Positions 1 to 12,089 of a stretch of DNA of 64,000 nucleotides are shown here, piece after piece. The stretch lies in contig MU394053.1 of the NCBI GenBank assembly GCA_022578605.1, forward strand, positions 124,001 to 188,000. Reading direction: 5' to 3'. Position numbers and translations under genes: made by a program. The DNA is from Camillea tinctor (Eukaryota > Ascomycota > Sordariomycetes > Xylariales > Xylariaceae). Each line of letters begins with the position of its first letter. The first letter of the stretch is position 1. The notes beneath the pieces were generated by a model. That model searched no databases. It saw only the letters and a program-made list of their open reading frames with translations, and had not been told where the DNA came from.

Positions 1-566
1 TAGTCGATGCTGCATATAATGTTGAAAGTGCTGTCGCTCCCCGTCGGTGTATACGTAGTCCCGTTGGCCGCCGGGCATGTGATGGGTGACGAAGCTGAGT
101 TAGATCTAATATCCCTCCCACATCAAACGTTAACTACGTTAACCCGTCTCAAGAAAGGGATTGATAAGTATAAAATATCATAAACTTACGTCGATGATGA
201 GCCTTGGTTTCTGAGCCCGAGCCCCACTCCCAATCCAACCGCCAAACCGATGACTAGTAGAGCTAGTAATGGGCCGAAAATCAGAAAGAAACTTTTCTTC
301 CTCAACCCTAGATACTTCCTCTCTTCTGGCGCACCGGGAGGTGGCCCGTTCATATACGCGCTCCCTTGCGATGCGCCCCAACCAGGTTGATTTATCAGAG
401 GATACGGTGACAGATGATTGTAAGCCTGCGGTGCCTCGTAAGACGCGTCGTGTGCTAGTGGATCGTACGGCTTCTCTATGACTGGTCCCTCGATAACCTG
501 GGGCAGCTCTGGTTCTGGCCTGACTTCTAGGCCAGGCTGTTCTTGGTAGTGCTTGTTGGGATCCAT
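1..566 (-). CDS. Membrane-anchored extracellular protein, 5' part (runs off left edge)
   Basis: Two exons are visible, 566-190 and 105-1, with an 84-nt intron at 106-189 (donor GTAAGT, acceptor TTAG). The ATG at 566 is the first in frame; the frame is open a little further upstream but without an ATG. The N-terminal ~90 residues are Pro/Glu/Tyr-rich and probably cytosolic. They end in basic ERKYLGLRKK, followed by one membrane segment at about residues 93-118 (FFLIFGPLLALLVIGLAVGL). After a short Ser/Thr stretch comes CPAANGTTYTP, then FNIICSID, a pattern I associate with the start of PAN/apple-like or related Cys-containing ectodomains of fungal type II membrane proteins. That domain assignment is inference because only about 25 residues of the ectodomain are in the window. 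The topology is clearer than the function. Confidence 0.7.
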
Positions 567-3500
567 CTTCTTCCTTCCACGGTCCAATTGTTGTTACGGA
601 TGATGTTCAATCTCGCGGAGGATGTAGCGATTGTAACTTATTATCTATAGCATTCAGATGCAAGAGGGCGAGCACAAAGTAAAAGAAACAAAATGGCGGA
701 TCAGAAAAAAAGGATGGGGAAAAGAGAGACAGATATAATGGAAGCATGTCACACTGGATGATATGGATGTCGTCGTCTCACTAGTCGGGGGTTCGATTAT
801 TCAAGTTCGCATCTGCTGCATATGTACCTAACCTAGGTATGTATGTAGGACTAGCCCCTGCTACCTTGGGGTTTGGTGCGCCAGATCCCGAGGATACATA
901 TATACATAGCCTGGTCGAAAAGGTCAGATAGGAAAAGCTTACCCTTTTGTAATGGGCTTAGCAGTGGTTTTTTACCTGCTGGTCGCGATCAACCATTAGC
1001 GATCCAGCGCTAGTATGCGAAGGAGATCTTTTTTAGGCGTTAAGCCTTGTGGATGTCGATCAGACCCGAGTGCTGGTTCCTATGTTCTCATGTAGCTTAT
1101 TCACGCACTTGTAATGGCGGGTTGGGGGCTAGCGTTCTACATGTGCGTGCTCAATGCGTCGCTCTCCTTATATTATTTCCCAAATAAAGTGAGCTGAATC
1201 AAGAAGTTCAAAGAGGTATGTACGAACGAAGACTCAGCCATGATGATGACAGCCCCCCCTGGATGGGGACATATTGACTGGAAGCAACCTTGGCTGTAAC
1301 TCTGTGTCTTTCTCCCTTTCTATTCCTTTCTGTTTCCATTTGACACAAGTCTGAAGTGGTATGTAGTAGGTCGATATACGCGAAACCACGGAAGTTGAGT
1401 CTTAAAAGGATATTGGGGTAACTAGGAATTTTGTTGATCGCTCGGTAAGGTAAATGAAAAGAAGACAAAATAAGCAAATAGAACAGGGATAGGTTTTAAT
1501 GGCCGCTTACTCAATACCTACTACTACCTAGGTAGGGATGTAAGCACTCACATCATGGCTAGATGATACTATCAGGGAAAGAACATAATAATAATGGTCA
1601 TATATACGAGAAAACATACTACTACTTTAACTTGACTCTTGCATGAATACTGCAGGATTCGTTCCAGAGAAAAACTAGCTGGTGAAAGGCTCGAATGGGG
1701 TAAGTGTCGTTGCGGATTTGAAATGTGCATCTCTCTGTTATTTTATCTTGCCCGGTATAGTTATATGAAAGCTACAAAAGCTAAAACGTCTCTAGCTTGA
1801 AGAGAAAAAGCATTAAAAACGACAAGAGAAATATGCAGACATTTCAGGTGGAGGCTACCCAAATTGGAGACAATGGTGTGAGGCCTCGGCGAATGGCGTT
1901 TTAAGAGAGCGAGAACCTGTCAGCATCATGCTGAGGCAATGATCCCCTTGTGTATATGCACTGCGCCAGACCCGAAACCCTCTCAATCCTCGAGTGCGAC
2001 TACGCACATGAGTTGATATATATGACACCAATCCATTATAGTGTTTATACAGAATTCAAAACGTGGGAAAGGGCCAGAAAAAGGAGCGGGGGTGGCCGGC
2101 AGGAAGACGGGCTGAATAGAGTCCCATGAGAACGTGGTCTCTACCACGTACAATACATAAATGATCTAACATGCCCATATAGATCTTATTGATATCTTTA
2201 GTTTCCCCTAGCTGAAGTTTCATCGATTGATGGCCCGAACCAATTATACCAAGAAATATAATATTTTAATATTGCTCTTGACTCTAAATATCAAAGGTCA
2301 AAGGGTCAAAAAATCAAGGGTTGAGTATTGCTGACGCCAGCAGCCAAGTAGATATCCTATTGCATATCGGCTTGTCAAAACGCTATTTGTCCCTAGCAAT
2401 TTCACTACACACGGCATATAGTATGGGCGTTGTATCTTCTATGCCAATCACGGACCCGTCCATGGGTCGCGATCCTCTTTGTTTTACACTGCCGGCCGAG
2501 ATATACTGATTGGTCTAGGTGACACGACCATAGATCATTGAACTTTTCCTCTAACCCCCATCCAATGCGATTTCACCCTGTCTACGAATAGGCTACTTAG
2601 GTATGTATGGTTTTCTGTTCGTCCTATTTGGAAGACATATGGTAGCCGCCTCTTGTCATGGTGGTTGCACCACATGGCAGCGGTATCACAGGCATTGCGT
2701 CCTCGTCCTCTCCGAAACCCTAGATCTATGCACACCGGAAGAAGGGGGGGGAAACGAGATTTTATCGGCCAAGTGCTGTGAATCTACTTGCATCTTAATA
2801 TTGAGCCACGGCGCCACATGAACCCTCTTGCGGCGGTCCCGAGGTATTCTGTTATCCAGTGACATCTCGCGACGCAGCAAAGGCTTGCTGTTACTCCAAA
2901 TACCGCACATACCACCGAATTAGTCCCACGAGAAGGTATCATCGCGTTGTGGAGTTGCTTATGAGTCCCTGGTTGGCTCTCAAGTTTAGATATCATGCTT
3001 TTCGGCTCCTAGAATAACTATAAGAGGATATGATATCAATATGCCCTAAGCCTTCTGCCTACACCCTAGAGACATTTCTTGCATATACTGCGATGTACAA
3101 ATAAATTACTCAATGGCGTGCACGTAGGGAGCTGCTCCCAGAGTAGCTTTTAATCCTGGTATTTTACTTGTACATTGGGTTCAATAGGGTAAATGTGCTA
3201 GGTAAGTACTGGTCCTCTCGTTCACCTCAAGGGTAATATCACTTGCCTCTATTGTAAGCACTAGATGAACAGAGTAGGCCACATTAAGATCAACTGAGTG
3301 TCGTACCTAAAGCCTATTGCTTAGGGTTACTTACTCTTATATTTTGTGCACTGTTGATATAACCTGGTAGGTAATAAACTCTAGAATGTTGTAGGCTCGT
3401 GATTTACAAGTGGATTTTACAGCAAAAAGGGTAGCTGTACATATCACTCCAACTACAACTCCCGGACTACCTACCAAAACCTCATTATAAATAAATTTGT

Positions 3501-3940
3501 AGTAACACTTGAATTTACTGTCTAGTCTCGATTCCTGAGTATCACATTGAGATTGAATGAAGAGAACCCGTATAATACATTCACAGTACAAAACGATGTA
3601 AACTCTTAGCCCCGCTGGTGTAATTATTTCGCTTTCTATGGGCATTTAACAACATAACATCTTGTCCTCATAATATGATGATACTTCTTAGAATACTATG
3701 GAACCTACGAGTGCTTGTAGTATGTATGGTATCCTATGCTTAGAGTATTCAGATAAAAAACGCCAATATCATCGATGCCATAGCCGTCAAGGGATTCCAG
3801 AAGGGCCCCGAGACGGCCCCTTTATTCTCTACGGAGGCATTGACATCGCCACTTCGGAAGAGAATTAGCTTCACCAGACCGCAGAAGAGGGAAAGGAGGG
3901 AGAGGCGGAAGGGGGTAGGGGTAACAGTATTCGTGTTTCC
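567..3940. other. Intergenic spacer, no supported gene
   Basis: Several overlapping short open frames occur on both strands (for example around 2,320-3,000 and 3,340-3,650), but none shows a recognisable family, splice-consistent extension or signal peptide. The spacer contains tandem TACCTA/TAGGTA words near 825-850 and 1,515-1,535, including one exact TACCTAGGTA. Confidence 0.6.
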
Positions 3941-5945
3941 TTACCCGCAGCTCCAACTGGCAGCGTCATTGATATCCCCAGTACCGTCCCACAGCGCCAT
4001 CTGCGGGTATGCGCACAAAGGTCGCTGCCGCAATACCCCAGAGGACGTGTTTAGCGGCGTGTCCCACGTCGTCGCGATGATGCTCTCCACGGCGACATCT
4101 TTCTCAACCCAGTCCATCAGTGCGAGCAGCGCGTCGTGCTGCGCGTCCTTGAACCCAGGGACGGACCACGTATCGTTGCCTAGAGCGGCGGCCTGTGAGG
4201 CCCCACCAAACGCCCATGGTGCGTCAGTGGGCGTCTCCTTAAGGAGGAGTAAAGCTTGGTAAGTTACGTGTTTTATTTTCATTTATAGGGAATAAGGGTC
4301 TAGGGTCAGGATGGAATGGAATGAAATAACCTAATGGACTATATATATACTCGGCGGAGCCAAGGGGGGAACCCCTACACCTCCCATTAAGTCATCTGCA
4401 TAAAGGCGCGTGAAACTATAGCGAGAAGTCAACATACCCAGCAGTGCTGCACTATAAATGTTGGAGTTAGCGGGTATGGCATCTAGTACTAACTATTCGC
4501 GAAACAGCGAATCTGCTTAGAAAGCATCAATGATTCCCTCCAAGTTAGTTGGCTGAGGGAAGTAGTCGAAAAAGGGGTGTGCTAGGGGTTTCAATAACTG
4601 ACTCACTCCCAGGGACCATAAAATAGCGAAAGAACTCCCGTGTCGCCGTCACATTCCCGCCCATCGTTCCGGTGACCTGATCATAGTACAGATTCGACCC
4701 CTTCATGGGCACGAGCCCGTCCGCCATTCCGTGGTACATGATAATCTTGCCTCCGCGGTCTCGGAAGTCTGCGATATCGTACTTGTTGGCGGTAGCATTC
4801 CCTGGGTCGATGCGCTCGGCGATCAGTACGACCGTGTCGTTGAAGTCGGCGATGGTAAGCGCCGGGTCGTTGAACAGGAAGTACCGTTGGTATCCGATCC
4901 CGTAGGGGCTCGAGTCGGAGTAGTTCAGCACCGTGTACATCTGTGCCTCCGACCCCGCTGTCAGCCCCGGATATAGGTCCTCCCCCGACGAAGAGATGTA
5001 GTCACTGTACACATTCTTCAGTGTACCGAGCTGCGCATCGCTGAGGCAGACCGAGGTGGAGTTCGTGCTGCACGATAGTGCAGTGTAGTTAACGTTGCAC
5101 TGCTCGGGTAGACTGATGATGCCGTCCGTGACACCATCGATGCTATCGCACTGGTCTACGATCAGCGGTGCGAGAGACGTTAGGAGCTCCGGGTCTATGT
5201 GTTTCGGGTCGTCCAGCGGCCAGTTGTACGTAGCGACCTTAGTGATCCATGTGTTCAAATGGCTCGTATACCATGCCGCAGCGCCGACCAACACGCCGTC
5301 GAAACTCTCCGGCGAGATCTGCACCTCCTTTAGGCCCTGCCGGCCGCCGGTGCTGCAGCCGCTATAGTAAGAGTATAGAACCGGCCGTGCGTAATACGCC
5401 TGAACGAGAAGTTTCCCGAGCGTGACCGCGCCGTGCATCGCGCGCCAGCCCCAGTCGTTCTTGGTCTCAGAGTTGCCCAGCGCCCAGCTTAGATCCGTAG
5501 GCGTCGAATTGTGCCCCGTGTCCGTTGAGACTACGGCGAAGCCGTATTGCACCCCTGCGCCCATGTCCATCCAATTGATGCCACCGCCGAAGCCACCATT
5601 GCCCACGGCAAGGTACCGGTCATTCCACTCGGCTGGGAGGAAAACCCCGAACCGGTACGATGAAATCAGTGAGGAGGCCACCGCGATGGTCACAGCACAC
5701 AACTCGGGCAAGTTGGTTGGTTGCAAGGGATAACTCAGATCAAGGGGCCCGTCGCCATACGTGCTCCCTGCTGATACATATTCAACTCTCTCGACTTTCG
5801 CGTTTGTCGGGAGGACGTAGGCGAATGTTGCTGCGTCACAACCAGTCGCGCCGACCTGTCTTTGGTGGTGTGTAACTGGCGTGGCCATGACGAGCAATGT
5901 CACAGAGGTGACGACAGAGAGCTGGAAAAGAGCAGTGTGGCGCAT
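3941..5945 (-). CDS. Secreted tannase / feruloyl esterase family hydrolase
   Basis: Predicted to hydrolyse ester bonds such as feruloyl- or galloyl-esters outside the cell. Exons: 5945-4607, 4438-4451 (14 nt) and 4237-3941; introns of 155 and 200 nt; 549 residues, a usual length for the family. The N-terminus (MRHTALFQLSVVTSVTLLVM) is a signal peptide. The family motif GCSTGGRQG lies at 196-204 with Cys197 and nucleophile Ser198. Asp409 sits in HGMADGLVP. MQHC (447-450) supplies catalytic His449 and Cys450, completing the CS-D-HC arrangement in which the two Cys form a disulfide. DQCDSIDGVTDG (265-276) matches the family's calcium site. The protein ends in NDAASWSCG followed by a stop, as relatives do. 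Many N-glycosylation sequons agree with secretion. The exact substrate cannot be read from sequence. The microexon was found because the direct read-through between the large exons lacks the His motif. Confidence 0.9.
4438..4451 (-). other. 14-nt microexon encoding the catalytic His of the esterase
   Basis: On the minus strand TATAG precedes TGCAGCACTGCTGG, which is followed by GTATGT. Joined to the upstream exon ending CCTGGGA, it reads P-G-M-Q-H-C-W and restores phase 0 for the last exon. Without it the MxHC motif of the family would be absent. Confidence 0.85.
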
Positions 5946-6852
5946 ATTAAACTGTGCTTATAATACGCTTCCGCTATAAGGCGCGCTCAAATACAACATC
6001 ACGGAGCATCTGTGGGTTTAGGCTGAATCTACGTCTTTATATAGGATTACGCATGCAACAATACTAGGACCGCGGGCCTCATTGCCCTCCTTGGCCTCGG
6101 AGCAAGCTGAAAGTGACGACAGCTTTCTTTTAAGGCCCAGAAGCTTGTGATGTTCCAACAAAAAGGCGTTACATGGTCGGCTCGATGCAATAGGAGGCTG
6201 CCATACGGGGATGACTGCAGCTTTAGAGAGGTCATTTTGAGCCTTATCATGCATACTGCGTTACATGTCACTCTGCGATAGAGGATTTGAAAGCCTCTTA
6301 CTGGCACTAGAATACCTACTATAGAGTATTCAGAGACCTTCTAGCTCTACGATCTGGACCATTGGTGCGGAAGGTCGCATGGCTGTATGTTCCAGCACTT
6401 GTAATGATAAGGTAATACAGAAACAAAAGCAAGACACTTCAAACGCCGACACATGGCTTATGATTATCTCTTGGTGCGGGGTTTGTTACGAAGAGTAGAT
6501 CCATGTGGCTAAGACTGGCTGCGGGAAAAGGGGGGGAAGGGAGAGGAGACCGTGCCAAACGTAATACTACCTACATTGAAAGAATATCGCTCATTCATAT
6601 GTGGAGTGATATGCTTATCAGGGAAAGTAGTCTTGTGTTATGCTTGATTTTACTGTGTCGAATAGTTATGTTGATGCATACACGTAAAGGGGTCAAAGTT
6701 TTGGTTATGGTGCCAAGCTTGTTTTCCTAAAGTGAGATTGGTCTGTTGAGGAGTACCTCATACCTTAGGCATACGGGGAATCTGACATGACTTCAAAGCA
6801 AAAGATTAAGAAAGTAAAGTGGAACAATCTGAGATACCTATATACAACTAGC
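5946..6852. other. Spacer: esterase promoter and permease 3' flank
   Basis: About 0.9 kb between the esterase start and the permease stop, both genes on the minus strand. It holds a TATA-like element (6035-6043) at a usual distance upstream of the esterase ATG. Short open frames on both strands here show no recognisable product. Confidence 0.6.
6035..6043 (-). promoter_or_regulatory. TATA-like box of the esterase gene
   Basis: The minus strand reads TATATAAAG about 90 bp upstream of the esterase ATG, a plausible core-promoter position. The assignment rests on sequence and spacing only. Confidence 0.45.
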
Positions 6853-8502
6853 TCAAAGCGCATATAGCCTTGGGCTCGAGCCCTCCGGCGCTATGAGGAG
6901 AATCCTCTTGTTCCTCCAGCCGTAGTAACACCTCAAGCCCAGGGCACCTATCGCAACGAAGAAAAGCATGGCGCTATTCACACCATGGCCCGTGGGATAG
7001 CCTCTAGTCGCTTCGTCGGCCTTGTAAATCCACACTCCCGGAATCTGCCCTAGACCCGCGCCGATACTCACATTGAGTGCCACCGCTAAGCCAATGGACG
7101 CCGTGCTCCACATGTTAGAAGTGAGCCAGCCCAGCATCGGCGGGATGCACGCGAACGCCCCTGAAGTGCCGACGATGAGGCACCCGTATCGGCTCAGATA
7201 TGCCATAGGCGGTAGTATGGCAGATGCTAGAAACCCAGCGGCTCCGACGGCTGCAGCCCCGGCACAATGGAATCCTCGTGCATTGAAATGATCGCCAGAC
7301 CACGCGTTGAGAATTGAGATGACTAGCTAGATCAGCCCCAATCTAGGACACTTAAGATTGATTGGGGAGGAATAAAAAGAGGAAGAAGAAAAGAAGGAGG
7401 AGGAAGGCCTACCATAAGCGACCGCCCAAGGCGGCACCGTCATAAGTTGAGCCTCTAAATCGTGGTACCCCAACCCTGCGACAATCGAAGGTGTAAACAG
7501 CGACAGCGAGCTAAACGGCAGTGACACAGCGAAATAAATAGCATAGTGCCCATAGAGCCGCCAGTCCGTCAGCGTGGTCTTCGCGTCCTGCCAGGTCATG
7601 CTCGCGGCAGATCCCTTAGCGCCCTCAGTGTGCAGCCGTTGCGCCGCGAGGTCCTTCTCGGGCTCGGAGAGCCAGTCTGCGCGCTCCGGGTAGTCGGGCA
7701 AAAAGAACCACACGAAGAGAGCTGACAGGCACGAGGGGATACCCTCAAGGATGAAGAGCCACCTCCAGGCGGAAAGGCCGTGTACTTGGTTCATGTGGCC
7801 GACCCCGTAGGCGATGGCGCCGCCGAAGGCGCCAGCTAGGGTGGCGCTCGCAAGGATGATGGCAACCCGCACGCTGCGCTCGTCTGTTTTATACTATGCG
7901 CACGGTTTTAGTCAATATCGGGATAGAACGAGTAGATATGTGAATAAGTAGGCAGTAAAGCAAAATTGCATACTCACCCAAAACGTCAGATAATAAACAA
8001 GCCCAGGAAATAGACCTGCTTCGAAGGCGCCCAGAAGGAACCGCACGCCGGTGATTTGGCTGAAGTTGTGCGTGCCGCCGATGCCTATCGTGATGGCGCC
8101 CCAGGAAAGCATGAGAAAGGCAAGCCATCTCGAAGGGCGGAGCTTCTTAAGGAGGATATTGGATGGTACTTCAAAGAGGAAGTAGCCGATAAGGAAGATC
8201 ATCAAAGCGATATTGAATTGGTAGTTAGTCGTTCCGGTCTCAGACTGCATATCATTCTGTGTGGAGGAGTTAAGGACCTTTGCGTTGCCGATGTTGGATC
8301 GGTCGAGGTAGCAGAGGAAATAGATGCTCGCCGTCAGGGGTACGATTCTTTTGTCTTGTCTCCATAGTAGAGCTCTCTCCTGTGCGGAGGAGTCGAGGAT
8401 CGTAGAGGTGGCACCCTCCTCTTTAAGCTGCCTTCCTTCATTTTCCTCTGCTATCGGTTGACTATTCTTCTCTACATCCTCTAGGAAATTCTCGGTTCCC
8501 AT
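6853..8502 (-). CDS. Dal5-like MFS permease (allantoate/organic-anion type)
   Basis: Twelve-segment transporter of the anion:cation symporter branch of the major facilitator superfamily, probably plasma-membrane uptake of a small carboxylate, vitamin or allantoate-like solute. Exons: 8502-7978, 7893-7413 and 7322-6853, with introns of 84 and 90 nt; 491 residues. The N-terminal segment carries YFLCYLDRSNIGNAKV, and IGYFLFEVPSNILLKKLRPS is the hallmark second/third-helix region of Dal5 relatives. GVRFLLGAFEAGLFPGLVYY follows, then WYKTDERSVRVA across the first splice junction and WRWLFILEGIPS in the sixth helix. The first acceptor (CATAG) was chosen because it alone gives the conserved YK-x-E-R join. 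The second junction gives AVAYVISILNAWSGDHFNARG. The ATG at 8502 begins a hydrophilic N-terminus of about 50 residues. Substrate is unknown. Confidence 0.88.
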
Positions 8503-8628
8503 CTTGTGACGATTAAGTGTCAATAATTTACAAACGTCAACTTATTCCTTTTGAAAGAGAGATAGCCGCAATGAGGAATGGGGATCTGTTAGTAGGGTTT
8601 AAAATAAGACATACACCAAAAACTTAGA

Positions 8629-9193
8629 ATGTTGTATTGCCCACGAAAGTACGAGGAAGTCTCGAGCAGAACCACCGTAGGGAAGTTTGGTATTCGGGAC
8701 GCGGGGAAAAAGCTTGTCATTCTCGAGGGAATAGGGGACCTACCCATCGAGGTCCCATCAGCCAAGCAGCTCACCGCTAAGGACGTACTGATATGCTTCT
8801 ACTGCCTATGGATGGGTAGGATCTCATGGATCGGGAGCCGTTGTGTTACCTACTTTACATGAAATGATAGTCGTGTCGCATTCGATTATGGTCGAGCTCT
8901 GCGGGAGATACTGGGAACATATAGCCCAGCTCATTAGATCAAGCGGACGGCGCCCAATGAGATCCCAAGTTCGATGTAGCCATGCCGTGTCGGGGACGCA
9001 TGAACTGCGGGGGAGAGGGATTACTAGAACAACATGTGCGTCTTACATAGATGAATCAGGAAAAGGGTTGGTCATCGTCTGGCCGAACATGGGGATTTTC
9101 TTGCCTCTGTTTTCGCTGCGTGCTGCAGGCTCGGAACCAAACATATGTCTCCGGCTAAAAACAAAGGATGGTACTCTCAGCAGCAGGTGGTAG
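8629..9193 (+). pseudogene. Possible gene relic or unrecognised gene
   Basis: An ATG-initiated frame at 8629-8862 reads a charged, plausible protein segment (for example KFGIRDAGKKLVILEGIGDL). It is followed in another frame by 8843-9193, open for about 115 codons. The shift could reflect an intron (GTAGGA occurs near 8815) or a frameshifted relic. I do not recognise a family and found no convincing acceptor pair. Confidence 0.22.
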
Positions 9194-10854
9194 TTATAAC
9201 AGCAGGGATAGGGTGAATAGATTTTTGGTGTAAGTTGCGAAATAGAGGCAAATATTCTTGATCTACAGTAGCTGGAGTCGGCAACTATACTCGACTTTTA
9301 TAACTTGTTGACTTAACCTACTTTTTTTTCTCCTCCGCTAACTGTGGTAATGAAGCCCTATGTTCAAATTGAAGATAACGCGAATTACGCGGGTGTAAAT
9401 CTGATGCTATGGTGAAGTTATATGATGTATCCTAGGTAGGTTGTCTATACTTTGGCTTTTGATTTATATTTATTATCTGCCAATATATTATCTATTTTGA
9501 AAAGGGGGGACTTCGAGCTGTGTATGTAATTTGGACCGAATTTTGACGGTCAATCAATATTGTGTGCTGGGGATAATATTTTATCCGGAGCTCAAAGAAA
9601 ATATGAGGTCTCAAGGCCTTAACTTTTAAAATGTGAGACATGGAGTCGAGAAAAAAGAAAGGTTGCATGTTGGTCAAGATTCTAATTTGGCGAATAATTC
9701 AAGGATGAATGGCGTGAAGGTATCGCGACCTAAAGTCCTAGGGTTCGGAATTGGCCAGTGATGTGGCGTCGAAGAGTCCAACTTGTGGCAGTTAAGTAAC
9801 GTTGCAATTTGCGGCTTAGCCAAATCAAATCTTACCCCCGTAATCACTATATATCGTGTTCATTGGCGTTGGTAAGTAGGTAGGCATGCTACCTGGTCTG
9901 TTAGTGTATTTTCGTGGCATGTTAGATGATGACAGGAGAGGGTCTCTTAAGTTCCGAGTAGTCAAGATGCGTGAAGATCTCACGAGAATGCCCCCATTCT
10001 AAGACATGCTGCTGGTCTAATAGGTGATTAATAATAGTAACACGGTTTGGCAGTGAATCTTGGCAATTCGTGATCTCGATCGATGGAAAACAGGTATAGG
10101 ACATCCCCATCCCCTCTGCCAATACATAGTACTGACAAATCGCCACTACCAACATTCTATTATTTATTACGACGTGATACGGCACCATTTCCACATACTA
10201 AGGTGTAGAAAGTAGAATAAGAAAGAAGGTAATAGAAATTAACATTACCAACAGAGTAAGGGTTTGCCTCAAACATGACATATCGTTAATTATAATTATA
10301 TTTTTTTCTCCCTAGTATACGATGGATCAAACGGTCCTTGAGGTGGGAAGTGATAGGTCGGAACAACGAGTATTTGGTATGAAAAAATGCCACATGAAGC
10401 CCATATAGGGGTCCTCCAAAAGCCGTTGGCATACACCAACGGTCATCTCTGTTTTACAAAACTTGATTGGTTACTGGGATAAAGCTCCAGGGCTGCCCGA
10501 GCTGTCGGGAGCTGAGAACGAAGCCTGACCGCCTCGCAGCCAATGGGTAGGGCGCGTTTATCTCCGTATTCCACCAAACGGGCTGAGCCCCATTCCGTCC
10601 TCCCTTCTCTTTCTCCATACGAACCAGAACCATATGGTGGTAGGTCGTGCGTTTATCTTGGCAAAAAACCGGAGTCGCGGGTTTCTCGTGATATGTTCCT
10701 TTTATTTTTTTAGTCTGAAGTGGCGTGTGGATTTTCATTCCCATTTTCTTACAAGCAGTGCTTTACAGCCTTCGGTCCCCCCAGTAAGGGGCGTACACAT
10801 GACAGCGAAGGGAAGCGGCGTGAATGGGTTGTGAGTTACGAGCGAACTTGAGTG

Positions 10855-10863
10855 TATATAAAT
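10855..10863 (+). promoter_or_regulatory. TATA-like box of the small secreted protein gene
   Basis: TATATAAAT lies about 160 bp upstream of the ATG at 11021. The intervening leader is A/C-rich (repeated CATCA and ATCAA words), typical of strongly transcribed fungal genes. Function is inferred from position only. Confidence 0.45.
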
Positions 10864-11020
10864 ATGTCTTCACCCCCCTAGCCTAGAGGATATATTCCTA
10901 TTGATAGCATCAGCATCTACTACTTCTACCACTATAATATCAATAATAATCAAACAGATCTTCATCATCAACAACAATACATCCACCTAACCTACATCCT
11001 AATAACCCAATCCAAGCACC

Positions 11021-11525
11021 ATGAAGTCCACTACTATTCTATCATCTCTCCTTTTCACTCTCGCCTCCGCGTCCCCTATCGCGCGAGCATCGAGTGAGAT
11101 CGATGTCACCGGCTTCACAGCCCAGACCAATCCCAACGGCGATGGAGCTTCGTAAGCCGCCCCTTATTCCCTTCCACCCGAATTCTAACTAAGTGTACTC
11201 CTCCCTTAGGATATCTTTTACTGTGACCATCCCCACCACATCCATCTCTAGCACACCTTGCACCTACGCCGACGTCACCTCATCCAATCACCTGCCCGAC
11301 GTGCCCATGACGACCTGCGCCGACTCCTCGTTGCGCTTCCAGTTCCGCCAGGACCCGACGCAGCCCGGTGCCGGGGAGGGCCGGTACCGGCTTGTTGTCG
11401 TGTACACTCCCGGGAGCGGCAGTGAGGGCTTGGCCGGCTACCAGGAGTGGGATGCCTCGGATTTCGTGACCGAGGAGGATGTCACCTATGAGGGGGCACC
11501 GGACTTCACGCTCACTGCTGCTTAA
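11021..11525 (+). CDS. Small secreted protein, effector-like
   Basis: Exons 11021-11151 and 11210-11525 with a 58-nt intron (GTAAGC donor, CTAACT branch site, TTAG acceptor); 148 residues. The N-terminus MKSTTILSSLLFTLASASPI is a clear signal peptide, cleaved near SASP or a later ARA site. The mature chain is Ser/Thr-rich with predicted beta character, two Cys (STPCTY and MTTCAD), and a C-terminal FTLTAA. The layout (signal, a short ITVTGF-like strand at DVTGFTAQ, then SISFTVTIP and LPDVPMTTC) resembles a widespread family of small secreted fungal proteins, some annotated as Alt a 1-like or hypersensitive-response-inducing. I infer that relationship from pattern memory and cannot assign a biochemical role. 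It is a candidate apoplastic effector. Confidence 0.8.
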
Positions 11526-12089
11526 AAGGGGGGAATAGTATCTTGGTTTCCTGACTTTCCTGCATAAATTAGTAGGGGACGAAAAGTGGCATAGTGTAGA
11601 GGGTAGGAATTAAGGAGAAACTGGAGTTTATAAGAGGGGTTGACTTTTCACATTGGGGCTACTACCACTGTATATACCATATCATTCGGGGTTTCATCCT
11701 TCTAATCATAATTATTGCATGGCAACTATTGCCATTAATATAAATCCAGTCCCGTCAATTCTGCATCGTGCTTCACCTGGTCTCCTAAACTTTAGCTACC
11801 TAGTGCGACTCGCCTCTAGCATCCACCCTAAACATCCTGTCCTGCCGGACCTTCACTTCAGTGAATGAGGATAAAATAAAAACCCAAAATAAAAACCAAA
11901 CGCACACTGTAATAAACCCCTAGACAAGCGTACCAATACACCAGTCTAAATGCGTTTTTTAACCTAACCGTTTCCGCCGTGCTTATATACAATATCACAC
12001 AGCATGGAATTATGCAAACCCTCTAGAAAGTAATGCATGCTTGAAACAGATTTCTGATGTATTTTTCACACCAGGGAGGTATACAACTC
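11526..12089. other. Convergent spacer between the secreted protein and the zinc-finger gene
   Basis: About 560 bp between two convergent 3' ends. It is AT-rich with A-rich tracts near 11,873-11,900, compatible with 3' untranslated regions. No gene is seen. Confidence 0.6.

Larger units (their letters stand above)
8503..11020. other. Spacer, weak coding remnants only
   Basis: About 2.5 kb. Two plus-strand frames at 8629-8862 and 8843-9193 have fairly coding-like codon choice but no recognised family (listed separately). The remainder is AT-rich with short palindromes. A TATA-like element at 10855-10863 belongs to the next gene. A 96-codon minus frame at 10454-10744 opens with ATG but looks accidental. 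Confidence 0.5.

Noticed and set aside
567..587. Upstream extension of the left-edge membrane protein before ATG 566
   Set aside because: The frame is open further upstream but contains no ATG; the extension would need a TTG start.
4239..4282. Reading the esterase's last exon upstream as a separate small protein
   Set aside because: The conserved family sequence begins only at the TTAAG acceptor; upstream residues have no family match and belong to the intron.
10454..10744. 96-codon ATG frame on the minus strand
   Set aside because: No family, no signal peptide or domain, and it sits in the promoter of the secreted protein gene; probably chance.
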